From positions 5,952,001-6,016,000 of the forward strand of contig NZ_JARXYP010000002.1 of assembly GCF_029893805.1 (NCBI RefSeq): DNA of 64,000 nucleotides, in the 5' to 3' direction. Below are positions 39,020-47,244 of the stretch, piece after piece. Each line of letters opens with the position of its first letter. Positions within the stretch are counted from its first letter, which is position 1. Source of the DNA: Streptomyces sp. SAI-135 (GTDB taxonomy: Bacteria; Actinomycetota; Actinomycetes; Streptomycetales; Streptomycetaceae). The notes beneath the pieces are model-generated. The model did not search any database and was not told the origin of the DNA. It worked only from the letters and a program-made list of their open reading frames with translations. The translations under genes and the position numbers were made by a program.

Positions 39020-40726
39020 GTGCGCATAGGACTGCTTACGGAGGGTGGCTATCCGTATGTGGGCGGTGACGCCGCACTCTGGTGCGACCGGCTCGTGCGC
39101 GGGCTCGAGCAGCACGAGTTCGACATCTACGCGCTCAGTCGCAGCGAGCGCCAGGAGGACGAGGGCTGGGTGCAGCTCCCGCCGCAGGTCGGCAGGGTCA
39201 TCACGGCTCCGCTGTGGACCGCGGAGGACGACGGCGTGGTGTACGGGCGGCGCGCGCGCCGTCGGTTCGCCGAGTCCTACGGCGAGTTGGCCGCGGCACT
39301 GTGCGAGGGGACGGCCGGCGACGCCTCGGGGGAGTCGTCGGCCGCGGAGGCGGACCGTTTCGCCAACGCCCTGTACGGACTCGCCGAACTCGCCCGCGAC
39401 GAGGGCGGCCTGGTCGGAGCGCTCCGCTCCGAGACCGCCGTACGCGCCCTGGAGCGCGCCTGTCGCGCGCCCGGCGCCCGGCAGACGGCGCGCGCGGCGC
39501 GCGTCCCTGATCTGCTCGCCGTGGCCGGACACCTGGAGCGCGCCCTGCGCCCCCTGTCGCTCGACTGGTACGAGAACGACGGTCTCGGCGCCGTCGACCT
39601 GTGCCACGCGGCCTCCGGCGGCCCGGCCGCCCTGCCCGGACTCCTCGCACACCACTTCACCGGCGTCCCGCTGCTCGTGACCGAGTACGGCGTACGGCTG
39701 CGCACGCACTACCTCGCCGACACCGGCTCCCCGGCCGCCGTACGGACCCTGCTCGCCGCCTTCCACGGCCGGCTCGCCACCGAGACCTACCGGCGGGCCG
39801 CGGTCGTCACGCCCGGCAACACGCACGCCCGCCGCTGGCAGGAGCGCTGCGGCGCCGACCGCGCCAAACTGCGCACCGTCTACCCGGGCATGGACGCCAC
39901 CCGCTTCACCGCGGTGGGCGAGTCCGCGCAGTGCGTGGACCCGGACACACTGGTCTGGGTCGGCCGGGTCGAACCTGCCAAGGACCTGATTTCCCTCCTC
40001 CACGCCTTCGCGGAGATCCGCAAGGAGGAGCCCAAGACCCGGCTGCGCATCGTCGGCGCGCCCACCGGCCCCGAGGGCGCGGCCTATCTGGGGCACTGCA
40101 GGGCGCTGGCCGCACAGCTCTTCCCCGACGAGGCGGAGGGGCTGCACGCCGTCGGCGACAACCCCGTCTCCTTCGAGGAGATCGGCGGACCCGAGGTGCC
40201 GACGCTCGCCGACGCCTACGCCTCGGGTGCGGTCACCGTCCTGTCCAGCGTCGTCGAGGGCTTCCCGATCAGCCTCGTCGAAGCCATGTTCTGCGGCCGG
40301 GCCACCGTGTCCACCGACGTCGGCGCGGTCGTGGAGGTCATCGGCGGCACGGGGCTCGTCGTCCCGCCGCGCAACCCGAAGGCACTCGCGGAGGCGTGCG
40401 TCACGCTGCTGCGCGACCCCGAGCGCCGTGAGCGCCTGGGCGCCGCGGCACGCGCCCGCGCGCTCGAACTGTTCACCGTGGAACAGAACATCACGGCATT
40501 TCACGGCATTTACCTGGAGATCGTCTCGCGGACCCCGGTCCGCCGGGTAGTCCTGGACGACACCGGCGAACCCCTGCCCTTCGCCGCTCCCGCCGAAGCC
40601 CACGTACCCGGCCGCTGGGCCGGGCACAGCGCACGAGTCGCGGCCCGGGTCGGCCCCGGCTGGGCCGCGGGGTCCCCGGTCGGCGCGACGCCTCCCTTCG
40701 CCGCCACGGAAGGAGCGACCGGATGA
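39020..40726 (+). CDS. PelF-like glycosyltransferase (DUF3492 + GT4)
   Basis: A 568-residue protein. The N terminus VRIGLLTEGGYPYVGGDAAL is the DUF3492 signature of PelF. The C-terminal GT4 domain has LVWVGRVEPAKDLISLLHAF, VGDNPVSFEEIGGPEVPTLA and SVVEGFPISLVEAMFCGRAT (EX7E nucleotide-sugar motif). About 60 C-terminal residues are disordered. PelF-type enzymes use UDP-sugars to polymerise a polysaccharide at the membrane. GTG 39020 is chosen for the strand MRIG-like start; no membrane helix is present. The stop overlaps the membrane-protein gene (ATGA). It is the first gene of a four-gene operon. Confidence 0.85.
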   Translation: MRIGLLTEGGYPYVGGDAALWCDRLVRGLEQHEFDIYALSRSERQEDEGWVQLPPQVGRVITAPLWTAEDDGVVYGRRARRRFAESYGELAAALCEGTAGDASGESSAAEADRFANALYGLAELARDEGGLVGALRSETAVRALERACRAPGARQTARAARVPDLLAVAGHLERALRPLSLDWYENDGLGAVDLCHAASGGPAALPGLLAHHFTGVPLLVTEYGVRLRTHYLADTGSPAAVRTLLAAFHGRLATETYRRAAVVTPGNTHARRWQERCGADRAKLRTVYPGMDATRFTAVGESAQCVDPDTLVWVGRVEPAKDLISLLHAFAEIRKEEPKTRLRIVGAPTGPEGAAYLGHCRALAAQLFPDEAEGLHAVGDNPVSFEEIGGPEVPTLADAYASGAVTVLSSVVEGFPISLVEAMFCGRATVSTDVGAVVEVIGGTGLVVPPRNPKALAEACVTLLRDPERRERLGAAARARALELFTVEQNITAFHGIYLEIVSRTPVRRVVLDDTGEPLPFAAPAEAHVPGRWAGHSARVAARVGPGWAAGSPVGATPPFAATEGATG

Positions 40727-42228
40727 GCGACGTGGGACTCGACCGCCCCGGCACCCCGGGCGCGTGGGGCACCGGGGAGCCCGAGGAGCCCGGCGAGTTG
40801 GAGACGGCCCAGGTCTCCGGGGCAGCGGCCCAGGTCTCCGGGGCATCGGAGCTGGCCGAGGTCTCGGTCGAGGCGGGGGCGGCCGAGTCGTCGGAGGCCG
40901 TCGTCAAGGCGGGGGCGGCCGAGTCGTCGGAGGTCATCGTCCAGCCCGCAGTGGCCGAGCCGTCCGAGGTCATCGTCGAGCCCGGAGTGGCCGAGGCGTC
41001 CGAAGAGGCCGAGCCGGAGGACGCCGGCCCGCTCACGGCCGAGGCCGTCGAGGACGCCGCCCCGCACGCCCCGTCGGCTCCCGCCCCCCGCGCCCCCGAG
41101 ATCTCCACCGGCCTCAAGCCCGCCACCCCCGGCCCCGCCCGCCGTTCGGCCGCCGATCCGGTGAAGGCCCTGATGCACCGGCACCGCGAACTGTGCGAAC
41201 GGGCCGTCGACCCCCTGGAGATCGCGGCGGGCCTGGAGGCCCACGGCGTCACCGACCGCACCGCCGTCCGCTTCCGGCACCGGGACGTCTTCTCCCTCGC
41301 CGAGGAGATGTACGCCCGTGTCGCAAGGGACGGCGACACACCCCCGCCCGCAACGGCGCCGTCGACTCCCCGGGCCCGCGCCGACTGGGTCCTGCTCACC
41401 CTCCTCCCCGGCGCCCTCTGTGCGGCCACGGTGGCGGGCATGCGCCTCACCGTCGGCCAGCCCCGCCTGGTCGCCGCCCTGGTGGGGTTCCTGGCCGTGT
41501 CCCTGGCCATGCGCGCGGCCCTGTCCCGCGGCCCACTCGGCACTCCTGACCACGCTCCCGCCAACGGCACCTCCACCTGGACCTACTGGCTCCTCGCCTA
41601 CGCCACCCTCGGCGACGGCCTCCTCGCGGCAGCCGTGACCGGCGGCCCCGACGCCCTGCCCACCGGCGCCCCCGACGCCGCCTGGCCGATGGTCACGGCC
41701 CCCGTCCTCGCCCTCACCCTGTCCTGCGCCCCGGCGGCCTGGTCCGCCCACCTGTTCGCGACCCGCGCCCGCCGCAAACTGACCGTCAGCCGGGGCCTGG
41801 AGGACTTCGCGGCCTCCGTACGCCCCCTGCTGCTCGGCACGTTCGCCCTGTACCTGTGCGCCCTGACGGCTCTGTCGGCCCTGTCCGGGGCCGCCGTGGG
41901 CGAACCGGCCGCCCACCCGCAGGTCATCGCTCTCGGTGCCCTTCTCCTCCTCGCCCGCCTCCTCACCGTCCACGGCTTCACCCACGCCCCCGCGGTGGTC
42001 CTCACCGCCGCGGCCACGGCCCAGGCGACCGCCCTGGCCGCGGCCTTCGCCTCCCGCCTGCCGGGCTGCGGCTTCCTCGCCGCACCGGTGGACGCCCTCG
42101 TGGACCTCTGGGGCGCGGGCGGCATCCCGACCCTTTCCTGCGGCCTCGGCGCCCTGGCCCTGCTGATCCACGGCGCCCGCAAGCTGACGCGAGCGTCGGC
42201 CCACGCCCGGCCGGAGAACCCGTGCTGA
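40723..42228 (+). CDS. Multispan membrane protein of the polysaccharide-like operon
   Basis: A 501-residue protein. Residues 1-140 are disordered and Glu/Val/Ala-rich, with near-repeats such as AAESSEVIVQPAVAEPSE. A helical cytosolic segment (about 145-195, HRHRELCERAVDPLEIAAGL) is followed by about eight membrane helices. There is no EX7E or ABC motif. Its coupling to the GT4 gene suggests it anchors or channels the polymer, as PelG-like or polymerase partners do, but I see no sequence proof of PelG homology. The GC-rich hairpin after it (42,233-42,299) may reduce downstream expression. Confidence 0.75.
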   Translation: MSDVGLDRPGTPGAWGTGEPEEPGELETAQVSGAAAQVSGASELAEVSVEAGAAESSEAVVKAGAAESSEVIVQPAVAEPSEVIVEPGVAEASEEAEPEDAGPLTAEAVEDAAPHAPSAPAPRAPEISTGLKPATPGPARRSAADPVKALMHRHRELCERAVDPLEIAAGLEAHGVTDRTAVRFRHRDVFSLAEEMYARVARDGDTPPPATAPSTPRARADWVLLTLLPGALCAATVAGMRLTVGQPRLVAALVGFLAVSLAMRAALSRGPLGTPDHAPANGTSTWTYWLLAYATLGDGLLAAAVTGGPDALPTGAPDAAWPMVTAPVLALTLSCAPAAWSAHLFATRARRKLTVSRGLEDFAASVRPLLLGTFALYLCALTALSALSGAAVGEPAAHPQVIALGALLLLARLLTVHGFTHAPAVVLTAAATAQATALAAAFASRLPGCGFLAAPVDALVDLWGAGGIPTLSCGLGALALLIHGARKLTRASAHARPENPC

Positions 42229-42232
42229 CCCG

Positions 42233-42299
42233 CCGCGGCTGCGGCGGACGGGTGGCCCGGGGCGCCGTGGGCGCCGCCGCCCACCCGCCGTAGCCGCGG
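42233..42299 (+). terminator. Large G/C-rich hairpin downstream of the membrane protein gene
   Basis: Imperfect inverted repeat: CCGCGGCT...GGGTGG (42233-42256) with CCACCC...AGCCGCGG (42281-42299). It lies inside the operon, between the membrane-protein gene and the sORF-epimerase pair, so it may act as a partial terminator or mRNA-stabilising stem. Confidence 0.55.
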
Positions 42300-42520
42300 T
42301 GGCCCACCGGGCACGAGCACGCGCCCGCCGTGGCGCGACCTCCTCCCACCGGAGGGGAACCGCCCGCCGCCCCCCGCCCCCCACACACCGCCCCACCGAC
42401 CCCGCACACACCGCGGCAGGCAACCCCGGCCCCACCGCCGGACCGCCACCCCGGCCCCACCGCCCCCCCGGCCCCACCGCCGGAAGCACCCCGCAAGCCC
42501 CTCCCGAAGGAGAACCCGCA
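42300..42520 (+). other. GC-extreme Pro-codon-rich spacer
   Basis: About 220 bases almost entirely C/G with CCC runs. One frame reads Pro/His/Ala-rich, but it lacks a start with a ribosome-binding site and has no recognisable domain. I see no gene here; it may be a decayed coding remnant. Confidence 0.5.
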
Positions 42521-42568
42521 ATGACCACCTCCCGACCCGCCCCCAAGGCCCCGGGAGCAGCCCGATGA
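42521..42568 (+). CDS. 15-codon ORF coupled to the epimerase gene
   Basis: Reads MTTSRPAPKAPGAAR. ATG 42521 has AAGGAG (42507-42512) at eight bases, and its TGA overlaps the epimerase ATG (ATGA). The epimerase has no ribosome-binding site of its own, so its translation probably depends on ribosomes finishing this short ORF. It is either a leader for coupling or the stub of a lost gene. Confidence 0.5.
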   Translation: MTTSRPAPKAPGAAR

Positions 42569-43524
42569 GAGTCCTGCTGATCGGAGCCAACGGCTACCTC
42601 GGCCGCTTCGTCGCCGACCGCCTGCTCGCCGACCCCGCCGTCCAGCTCACCGCCCTCGGCCGCGGCGACGACGCCGACGTGCGCTTCGACCTCGCGTCCG
42701 GCAGCCCCGGTGCCCTCACCCGCTTCCTCGACGCGGTCCACCCGGGAGTAGTCGTCAACTGCGCCGGCGCCACCCGCGGCGGCGCCCGCGAACTCACCCG
42801 CCACAACACGGTCGCCGTCGCCACCGTCTGCGAGGCCCTGCGCCGCAGCGGCTGCGGGGCCCGTCTGGTGCAGATCGGCTGCGGCGCCGAGTACGGACCC
42901 AGCCAGCCCGGCTCCTCCACGGCCGAGGACGCGGTCCCGCGCCCGGGCGGCCCGTACGGGGTCAGCAAACTCGCCGCCACCGAACTGGTCCTCGGCTCCG
43001 GTCTGGACGCGGTCGTCCTGCGCGTCTTCTCACCGGCCGGCCCCGGCACCCCCGCCGGCTCCCCGCTGGGCCGGCTCGCCGAGGCCATGCGCCGCGCCAT
43101 GCAGTCCGGCGACGGTGAACTGAAGCTCGGCGGCCTCGGCGCCCAGCGAGACTTCGTCGACGTCCGCGATGTGGCCCGCGCCGTCCACGCGGCCTCCCTC
43201 TCCGCCGCCCAGGGCGTCATCAACATCGGCTCGGGCCGAGCCGTCCGCCTCCGCGACGCCGCCGCCGTCCTGGCCCGGGTCGCCGGGTACGGCGGCGCCC
43301 TCCACGAACTCGACGGCCCTCCCGGCCCGCTGAGGGCGACCATCGGACACCCCCGCTCCGAATCGGACCACGCGGCACCCGTCGCGTACCCGTACCCCGA
43401 CGGCTGCGGCAGCTGGCAGCAGGCCGACGTGCGCACCGCGCGCGACCGGCTCGGCTGGCGCCCCCGCATCAACCTCGAAGAGTCCCTCGCCGACATCTGG
43501 ATGGAGGCGGCATGCCGCATCTGA
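42565..43524 (+). CDS. NAD-dependent epimerase/dehydratase (extended SDR)
   Basis: A 319-residue Rossmann enzyme. The dinucleotide site is LLIGANGYLGRFVADRL and the catalytic Tyr/Lys are in PYGVSKLA (YxxxK); QRDFVDVRDVARAVHAASLS contacts the nucleotide sugar. It could supply UDP-galactose, UDP-GalNAc or another epimerised sugar to the glycosyltransferase of the same operon. Its start is shared with the stop of the 15-codon ORF and its end overlaps the next gene by 13 bases. The cofactor is NAD(P) by family; the sugar is not known. Confidence 0.87.
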   Translation: MRVLLIGANGYLGRFVADRLLADPAVQLTALGRGDDADVRFDLASGSPGALTRFLDAVHPGVVVNCAGATRGGARELTRHNTVAVATVCEALRRSGCGARLVQIGCGAEYGPSQPGSSTAEDAVPRPGGPYGVSKLAATELVLGSGLDAVVLRVFSPAGPGTPAGSPLGRLAEAMRRAMQSGDGELKLGGLGAQRDFVDVRDVARAVHAASLSAAQGVINIGSGRAVRLRDAAAVLARVAGYGGALHELDGPPGPLRATIGHPRSESDHAAPVAYPYPDGCGSWQQADVRTARDRLGWRPRINLEESLADIWMEAACRI

Positions 43525-44261
43525 CCAGTACGAAGACAAGTACCCCGAGCACCGAACTGCGTGTCGGCCTCGGTGTCCCCGGCTTCGCCCACCCCCTGGT
43601 CGCCCCCGCCGAGTGGGCCGAACTCACCCGTCCCGGCACCCCCGTGCACTGGGCCGTCCTCAACGTCGCCGACGGCCCAGGCGCCCGCCCCGACCCGCAC
43701 TGCCTCGAAGCGGCCGGGCGACTGCGCAACGCCGGCGTCCGCGTCCTCGGCCACCTCGACACCGCCCACGGGATCCGCGTCCACGGCGAGACGGTCTCCC
43801 AGGCCCAGCGCTACCTCGACTGGTACCGGGTCGACGGCTTCCTCCTGGACCGCTGCCCGACCGACCGCGCCGCGCTGCCCGAGATCCGCCGTACCGTCGC
43901 CACGCTCCGCGCGGTCCGTGACGATGCCCACATCGTCCTCGGCCACGGCACCCACCCCCACCCCGGCTACGCCGAGAACGCCGACCAACTGATCACCTTC
44001 TCCGGCCCCTGGAGCGACTACCGCTGGTCCCAGGTGGCCGAGTGGACCGCCGACTACCCGCCCGACCGCTTCTGCCACCTCGTCCACGGAGTGCCCGGCC
44101 CGCACCTCGAGGAGGCCCTGCGCATCGCCCGCTGGCAGGGCGCCGCCACGATCTGGTTCACCGACCGCACGGACCGCGGCGGCCGCGTCGACCCCTGGGA
44201 GACCATGCCCGGCTACTGGGACGAAATCGTCTCGCGGATCGGAACGGGTGTCTCGGAATGA
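43512..44261 (+). CDS. Spherulin-4-like (spherulation-specific family 4) protein
   Basis: A 249-residue TIM-barrel-like protein. Typical strands of the family are VHWAVLNVADGPGARPDPHC, VLGHLDTAHGIR and YLDWYRVDGFLLDRCP. The family includes GH135 Sph3, a galactosaminogalactan hydrolase. In the usual FFDE motif the acidic pair is two carboxylates; here it reads LLDR, so the second acid is Arg. No signal peptide or membrane helix is seen, unlike secreted Sph3. It is coupled to the epimerase by a 13-base overlap. It could trim a polymer intermediate, or be a catalytically changed homologue. Confidence 0.75.
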   Translation: MPHLTSTKTSTPSTELRVGLGVPGFAHPLVAPAEWAELTRPGTPVHWAVLNVADGPGARPDPHCLEAAGRLRNAGVRVLGHLDTAHGIRVHGETVSQAQRYLDWYRVDGFLLDRCPTDRAALPEIRRTVATLRAVRDDAHIVLGHGTHPHPGYAENADQLITFSGPWSDYRWSQVAEWTADYPPDRFCHLVHGVPGPHLEEALRIARWQGAATIWFTDRTDRGGRVDPWETMPGYWDEIVSRIGTGVSE

Positions 44262-44324
44262 AGAAGCCCATGGCAGTGTTACAGGGAGAACAACCGTAGT
44301 GATTGACCGACCAACGGAGTCCCC

Positions 44325-45503
44325 GTGTCGCTGCCACCCCTGGTCGAGCCCGCTTCTGAGCTCACCGTAGACGAGGTCCGCAGGTACTCCCGCCACCTGA
44401 TCATCCCCGACGTGGGGATGGACGGGCAGAAGCGGCTGAAGAACGCCAAGGTGCTCTGTGTGGGCGCCGGCGGCCTGGGCTCGCCGGCGCTGATGTACCT
44501 GGCCGCGGCGGGCGTCGGCACGCTCGGCATCGTGGAGTTCGACGAGGTCGACGAGTCGAACCTGCAGCGCCAGATCATCCACAGCCAGGCCGACATCGGC
44601 CGCTCCAAGGCCGAGTCCGCCCGCGACTCCGTCCTCGGCATCAACCCGTACGTGAACGTGGTCCTTCACGAGGAGCGGCTCGAGGCCGACAACGTGATGG
44701 ACATCTTCAGCCAGTACGACCTGATCGTCGACGGCACCGACAACTTCGCGACCCGCTACCTGGTCAACGACGCGTGCGTGCTGCTCAACAAGCCGTACGT
44801 CTGGGGCTCGATCTACCGCTTCGACGGCCAGGCCTCCGTCTTCTGGTCCGAGCACGGCCCCTGCTACCGCTGCCTCTACCCGGAGCCCCCGCCGCCGGGC
44901 ATGGTCCCCTCCTGCGCCGAGGGCGGCGTGCTGGGCGTGCTGTGCGCGTCCATCGGTTCCATCCAGGTCACCGAGGCCATCAAGGTCCTCACCGGCACCG
45001 GTGAGCCCCTCGTCGGCCGTCTCATGATCTACGACGCCCTGGAGATGCAGTACCGCCAGGTCAAGGTCCGCAAGGACCCGAACTGCGCGGTCTGCGGCGA
45101 GAACCCGACCGTCACCGAGCTCATCGACTACGAGGCCTTCTGCGGCGTCGTCTCCGAGGAGGCCCAGGAGGCGGCCGCCGGCGCGACGATCACTCCCAAG
45201 CAGCTCAAGGAGTGGATCGACGACGGCGAGAACATCGAGATCATCGACGTCCGCGAGATCAACGAGTACGAGATCGTCTCCATCCCGGGCGCCAGGCTGA
45301 TCCCCAAGAACGAGTTCCTCATGGGCACCGCCCTGGAGGGCCTCCCGCAGGACAAGAAGATCGTCCTGCACTGCAAGACGGGTGTCCGCAGTGCGGAAGT
45401 CCTCGCGGTCCTGAAGTCCGCGGGCTTCTCCGACGCCGTGCACGTCGGTGGCGGTGTGATCGGCTGGGTCAACCAGATCGAGCCGCACAAGCCGGTCTAC
45501 TAG
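44325..45503 (+). CDS. moeZ: Adenylyltransferase/sulfurtransferase MoeZ
   Basis: A 392-residue fusion. The N-terminal ThiF/MoeB domain has CVGAGGLGSPALMYLAAAGV, the zinc Cys pairs CYRCLYPEP and CAVCGENP, and DLIVDGTDNF. The C-terminal rhodanese domain (about 290-390) carries the active Cys in LHCKTGVRSAE. It activates sulfur-carrier proteins (MoaD, ThiS, CysO) by adenylation and sulfur transfer for molybdopterin, thiamine and cysteine. GTG 44325 with CGGAG. It is the Rv3206c (moeB1/moeZ) counterpart. Confidence 0.95.
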   Translation: MSLPPLVEPASELTVDEVRRYSRHLIIPDVGMDGQKRLKNAKVLCVGAGGLGSPALMYLAAAGVGTLGIVEFDEVDESNLQRQIIHSQADIGRSKAESARDSVLGINPYVNVVLHEERLEADNVMDIFSQYDLIVDGTDNFATRYLVNDACVLLNKPYVWGSIYRFDGQASVFWSEHGPCYRCLYPEPPPPGMVPSCAEGGVLGVLCASIGSIQVTEAIKVLTGTGEPLVGRLMIYDALEMQYRQVKVRKDPNCAVCGENPTVTELIDYEAFCGVVSEEAQEAAAGATITPKQLKEWIDDGENIEIIDVREINEYEIVSIPGARLIPKNEFLMGTALEGLPQDKKIVLHCKTGVRSAEVLAVLKSAGFSDAVHVGGGVIGWVNQIEPHKPVY

Positions 45504-45521
45504 GCCCACGCCTTCCCGGGA

Positions 45522-45555
45522 GGGGCTCGGCACCCTGTGTGCCGGGCCCCTTTCC
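45522..45555 (+). terminator. Intrinsic terminator of moeZ
   Basis: Stem GGGGCTCGGCAC (45522-45533) / GTGCCGGGCCCC (45539-45550) followed by TTTCC, 18 bases after the moeZ stop. It is also in position to terminate the convergent TAP gene ending at 45557. Confidence 0.8.
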
Positions 45556-45556
45556 G

Positions 45557-47105
45557 TCAGCGGCGCCGGGCGCAGACCTTGCCGTCCTTCGGCACCGTGC
45601 CCTTCAGCAGGTACGCGTTCACGGTGGAGTCCACGCAGTCGCTGCCATTGCCGTACGCCCCGTGCCCCTCGCCCTTCCAGGTGAGCTCCACGCCTACCCC
45701 CTGGCCCAACTCGTCCGCCATCCGCCGGGCGCCCTCGTAGGGCGTCGCCGGATCGCCCGTGTTGCCGATCACCAGCACCGGTGCCGCGTCGGGCGCGCTC
45801 ACCTCCGGCGTCTCGTACTGCCCGGGTACCGGCCAGTCGTGGCACCAGCCGGCCGCGTCCCAGCCGAGGAAGGGGCCGAACACAGGTGAGATCCTCTCGA
45901 ACTCGGGCAGCAGCCTCTTCGCCTCCGCGAGCGTGGGCCGCTGCTTGTCGTCCAAGCACGATATGACCCGTTGTGCCTGCGGCAGCAGGCCGTAGCGTCC
46001 GGACGGGTCTCGTTCGTTGTAGCCGTCGGCGAGCGCCAGGAGTTCGGAGCCGTCCCCCTGCTCGGCCGTGCCGAGAGCGCTGGTCAGAGAGGGCCAGCTG
46101 TCCTCGCGGTACAACGGCCAGACGATGCCGGTGAACGCGAGCACCTGCGTCAGCTTCCGGCCGGAGTACGTCTCCAGCGGGTCCGCGTCGATCCGGTCCA
46201 GCAGGTCCGCGATCCTCCGCGTTCCCGTCTCGGGGTCCTGGCCGGTGGAGGCGAGGTAGTTGTCGAGCGCGCGCTGGAAGCCCCGGGCCTGGTTCTCGCG
46301 GTGGGCCACCGAGTCGGCGCTCGGGTCGACGACCGCGTCGAGCACCAGCCGCCCCACGCGCTCCGGAAACAGGTGGGCGTAGACCCCGCCGAGTTCGGTG
46401 CCGTACGAGATGCCGAAGTAGTGCAGCTCGGTGTCACCGAGGACGTGCCGCATGAGGTCCATGTCGCGCGCGGTGTCGGTGGTCGAGACGTGGGGCCAGC
46501 AGGTCGCCCGCGTCCCTCTGGCAGCCCCGGGCGAAGTCGGCGGCGTCCTTGAGGAACGCCCGTTCCTCGGCCGGGGTGTCGGGAGTGGCGTCCACCGCTT
46601 CGGCCGCCTGCGTCTCCTTGTCGCCGCGGCAGCGGACGCCCTCACTGGCGCCGACCCCGCGCGGGTCCCAGCTCACCAGGTCGTACCGCTCGCGCAGCAG
46701 CGAGACGGTGGCGGCGTACCCGGGCAGGCCGGCGATGCCCGACGCGCCGGGGCCGCCGAAGTTGAACAGGAGCGAGCCGATGCGGTCGCCGCCGCGGGCC
46801 AGGGAACGGATCAGCGCCAGGTCGATCGTCTTCCCGCCGGGCCTCGACCAGTCGAGCGGCACCTTCAAGGTCGCGCACTGCCAGTCCCGGCCGGGCGCGG
46901 AGGCGTCCGCGGTGGCCTTGCAGCCCTCCCAGTCGGGTCTCTGCGAGGTCAGCGAGGCAGGCAGTGCTTTCGCGCCTGTCGCGGTCGGCCTCGCGCTGCC
47001 CGAACGCTCCTCGCCCTCGTCGCCACCGGACGAGCCGCCGCTGCAGCCGGCCACCAGCAGTGCGGCCGCGGCGGTCACGGCCGCCCACCGTACGAAACGC
47101 CCCAT
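45557..47105 (-). pseudogene. TAP-type secreted hydrolase, frameshifted
   Basis: Paralogue of the next gene, about 515 codons once corrected. It begins MGRFVRWAAVTAAAALLVAG with a lipobox (VAGC) after GGAGG at 47105. The frame is lost at about 46,497: upstream codons read GCQRDAGDLL and downstream codons PHVSTTDTARDMDLM. Removing one G from a GGGG run (GTGGGGCC on the plus strand) restores both halves. Catalytic sites are intact: nucleophile elbow YFGISYGTELGG, GNTGDPATPYEGARRMADEL and GEGHGAYG. The frameshift could be a real inactivation or a homopolymer sequencing error. Confidence 0.82.
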
Positions 47106-47244
47106 TCCAGTCCCCCTCCGAAGTCGTCCGTGACGGGCCACGAACGCCGGTCCGGCCATGGTAGGCCGATCACGAGACACTCGTCGGACCCTGTGGATAA
47201 CCCTCTGACCAGCAGGTTTCGGAGGAACGTGGGGCGGCTGCGGG

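Noticed and set aside
42299..42568. 89-codon Pro/His-rich ORF as a gene
   Set aside because: Only the last 15 codons have a ribosome-binding site; the rest is GC-extreme sequence without domain.
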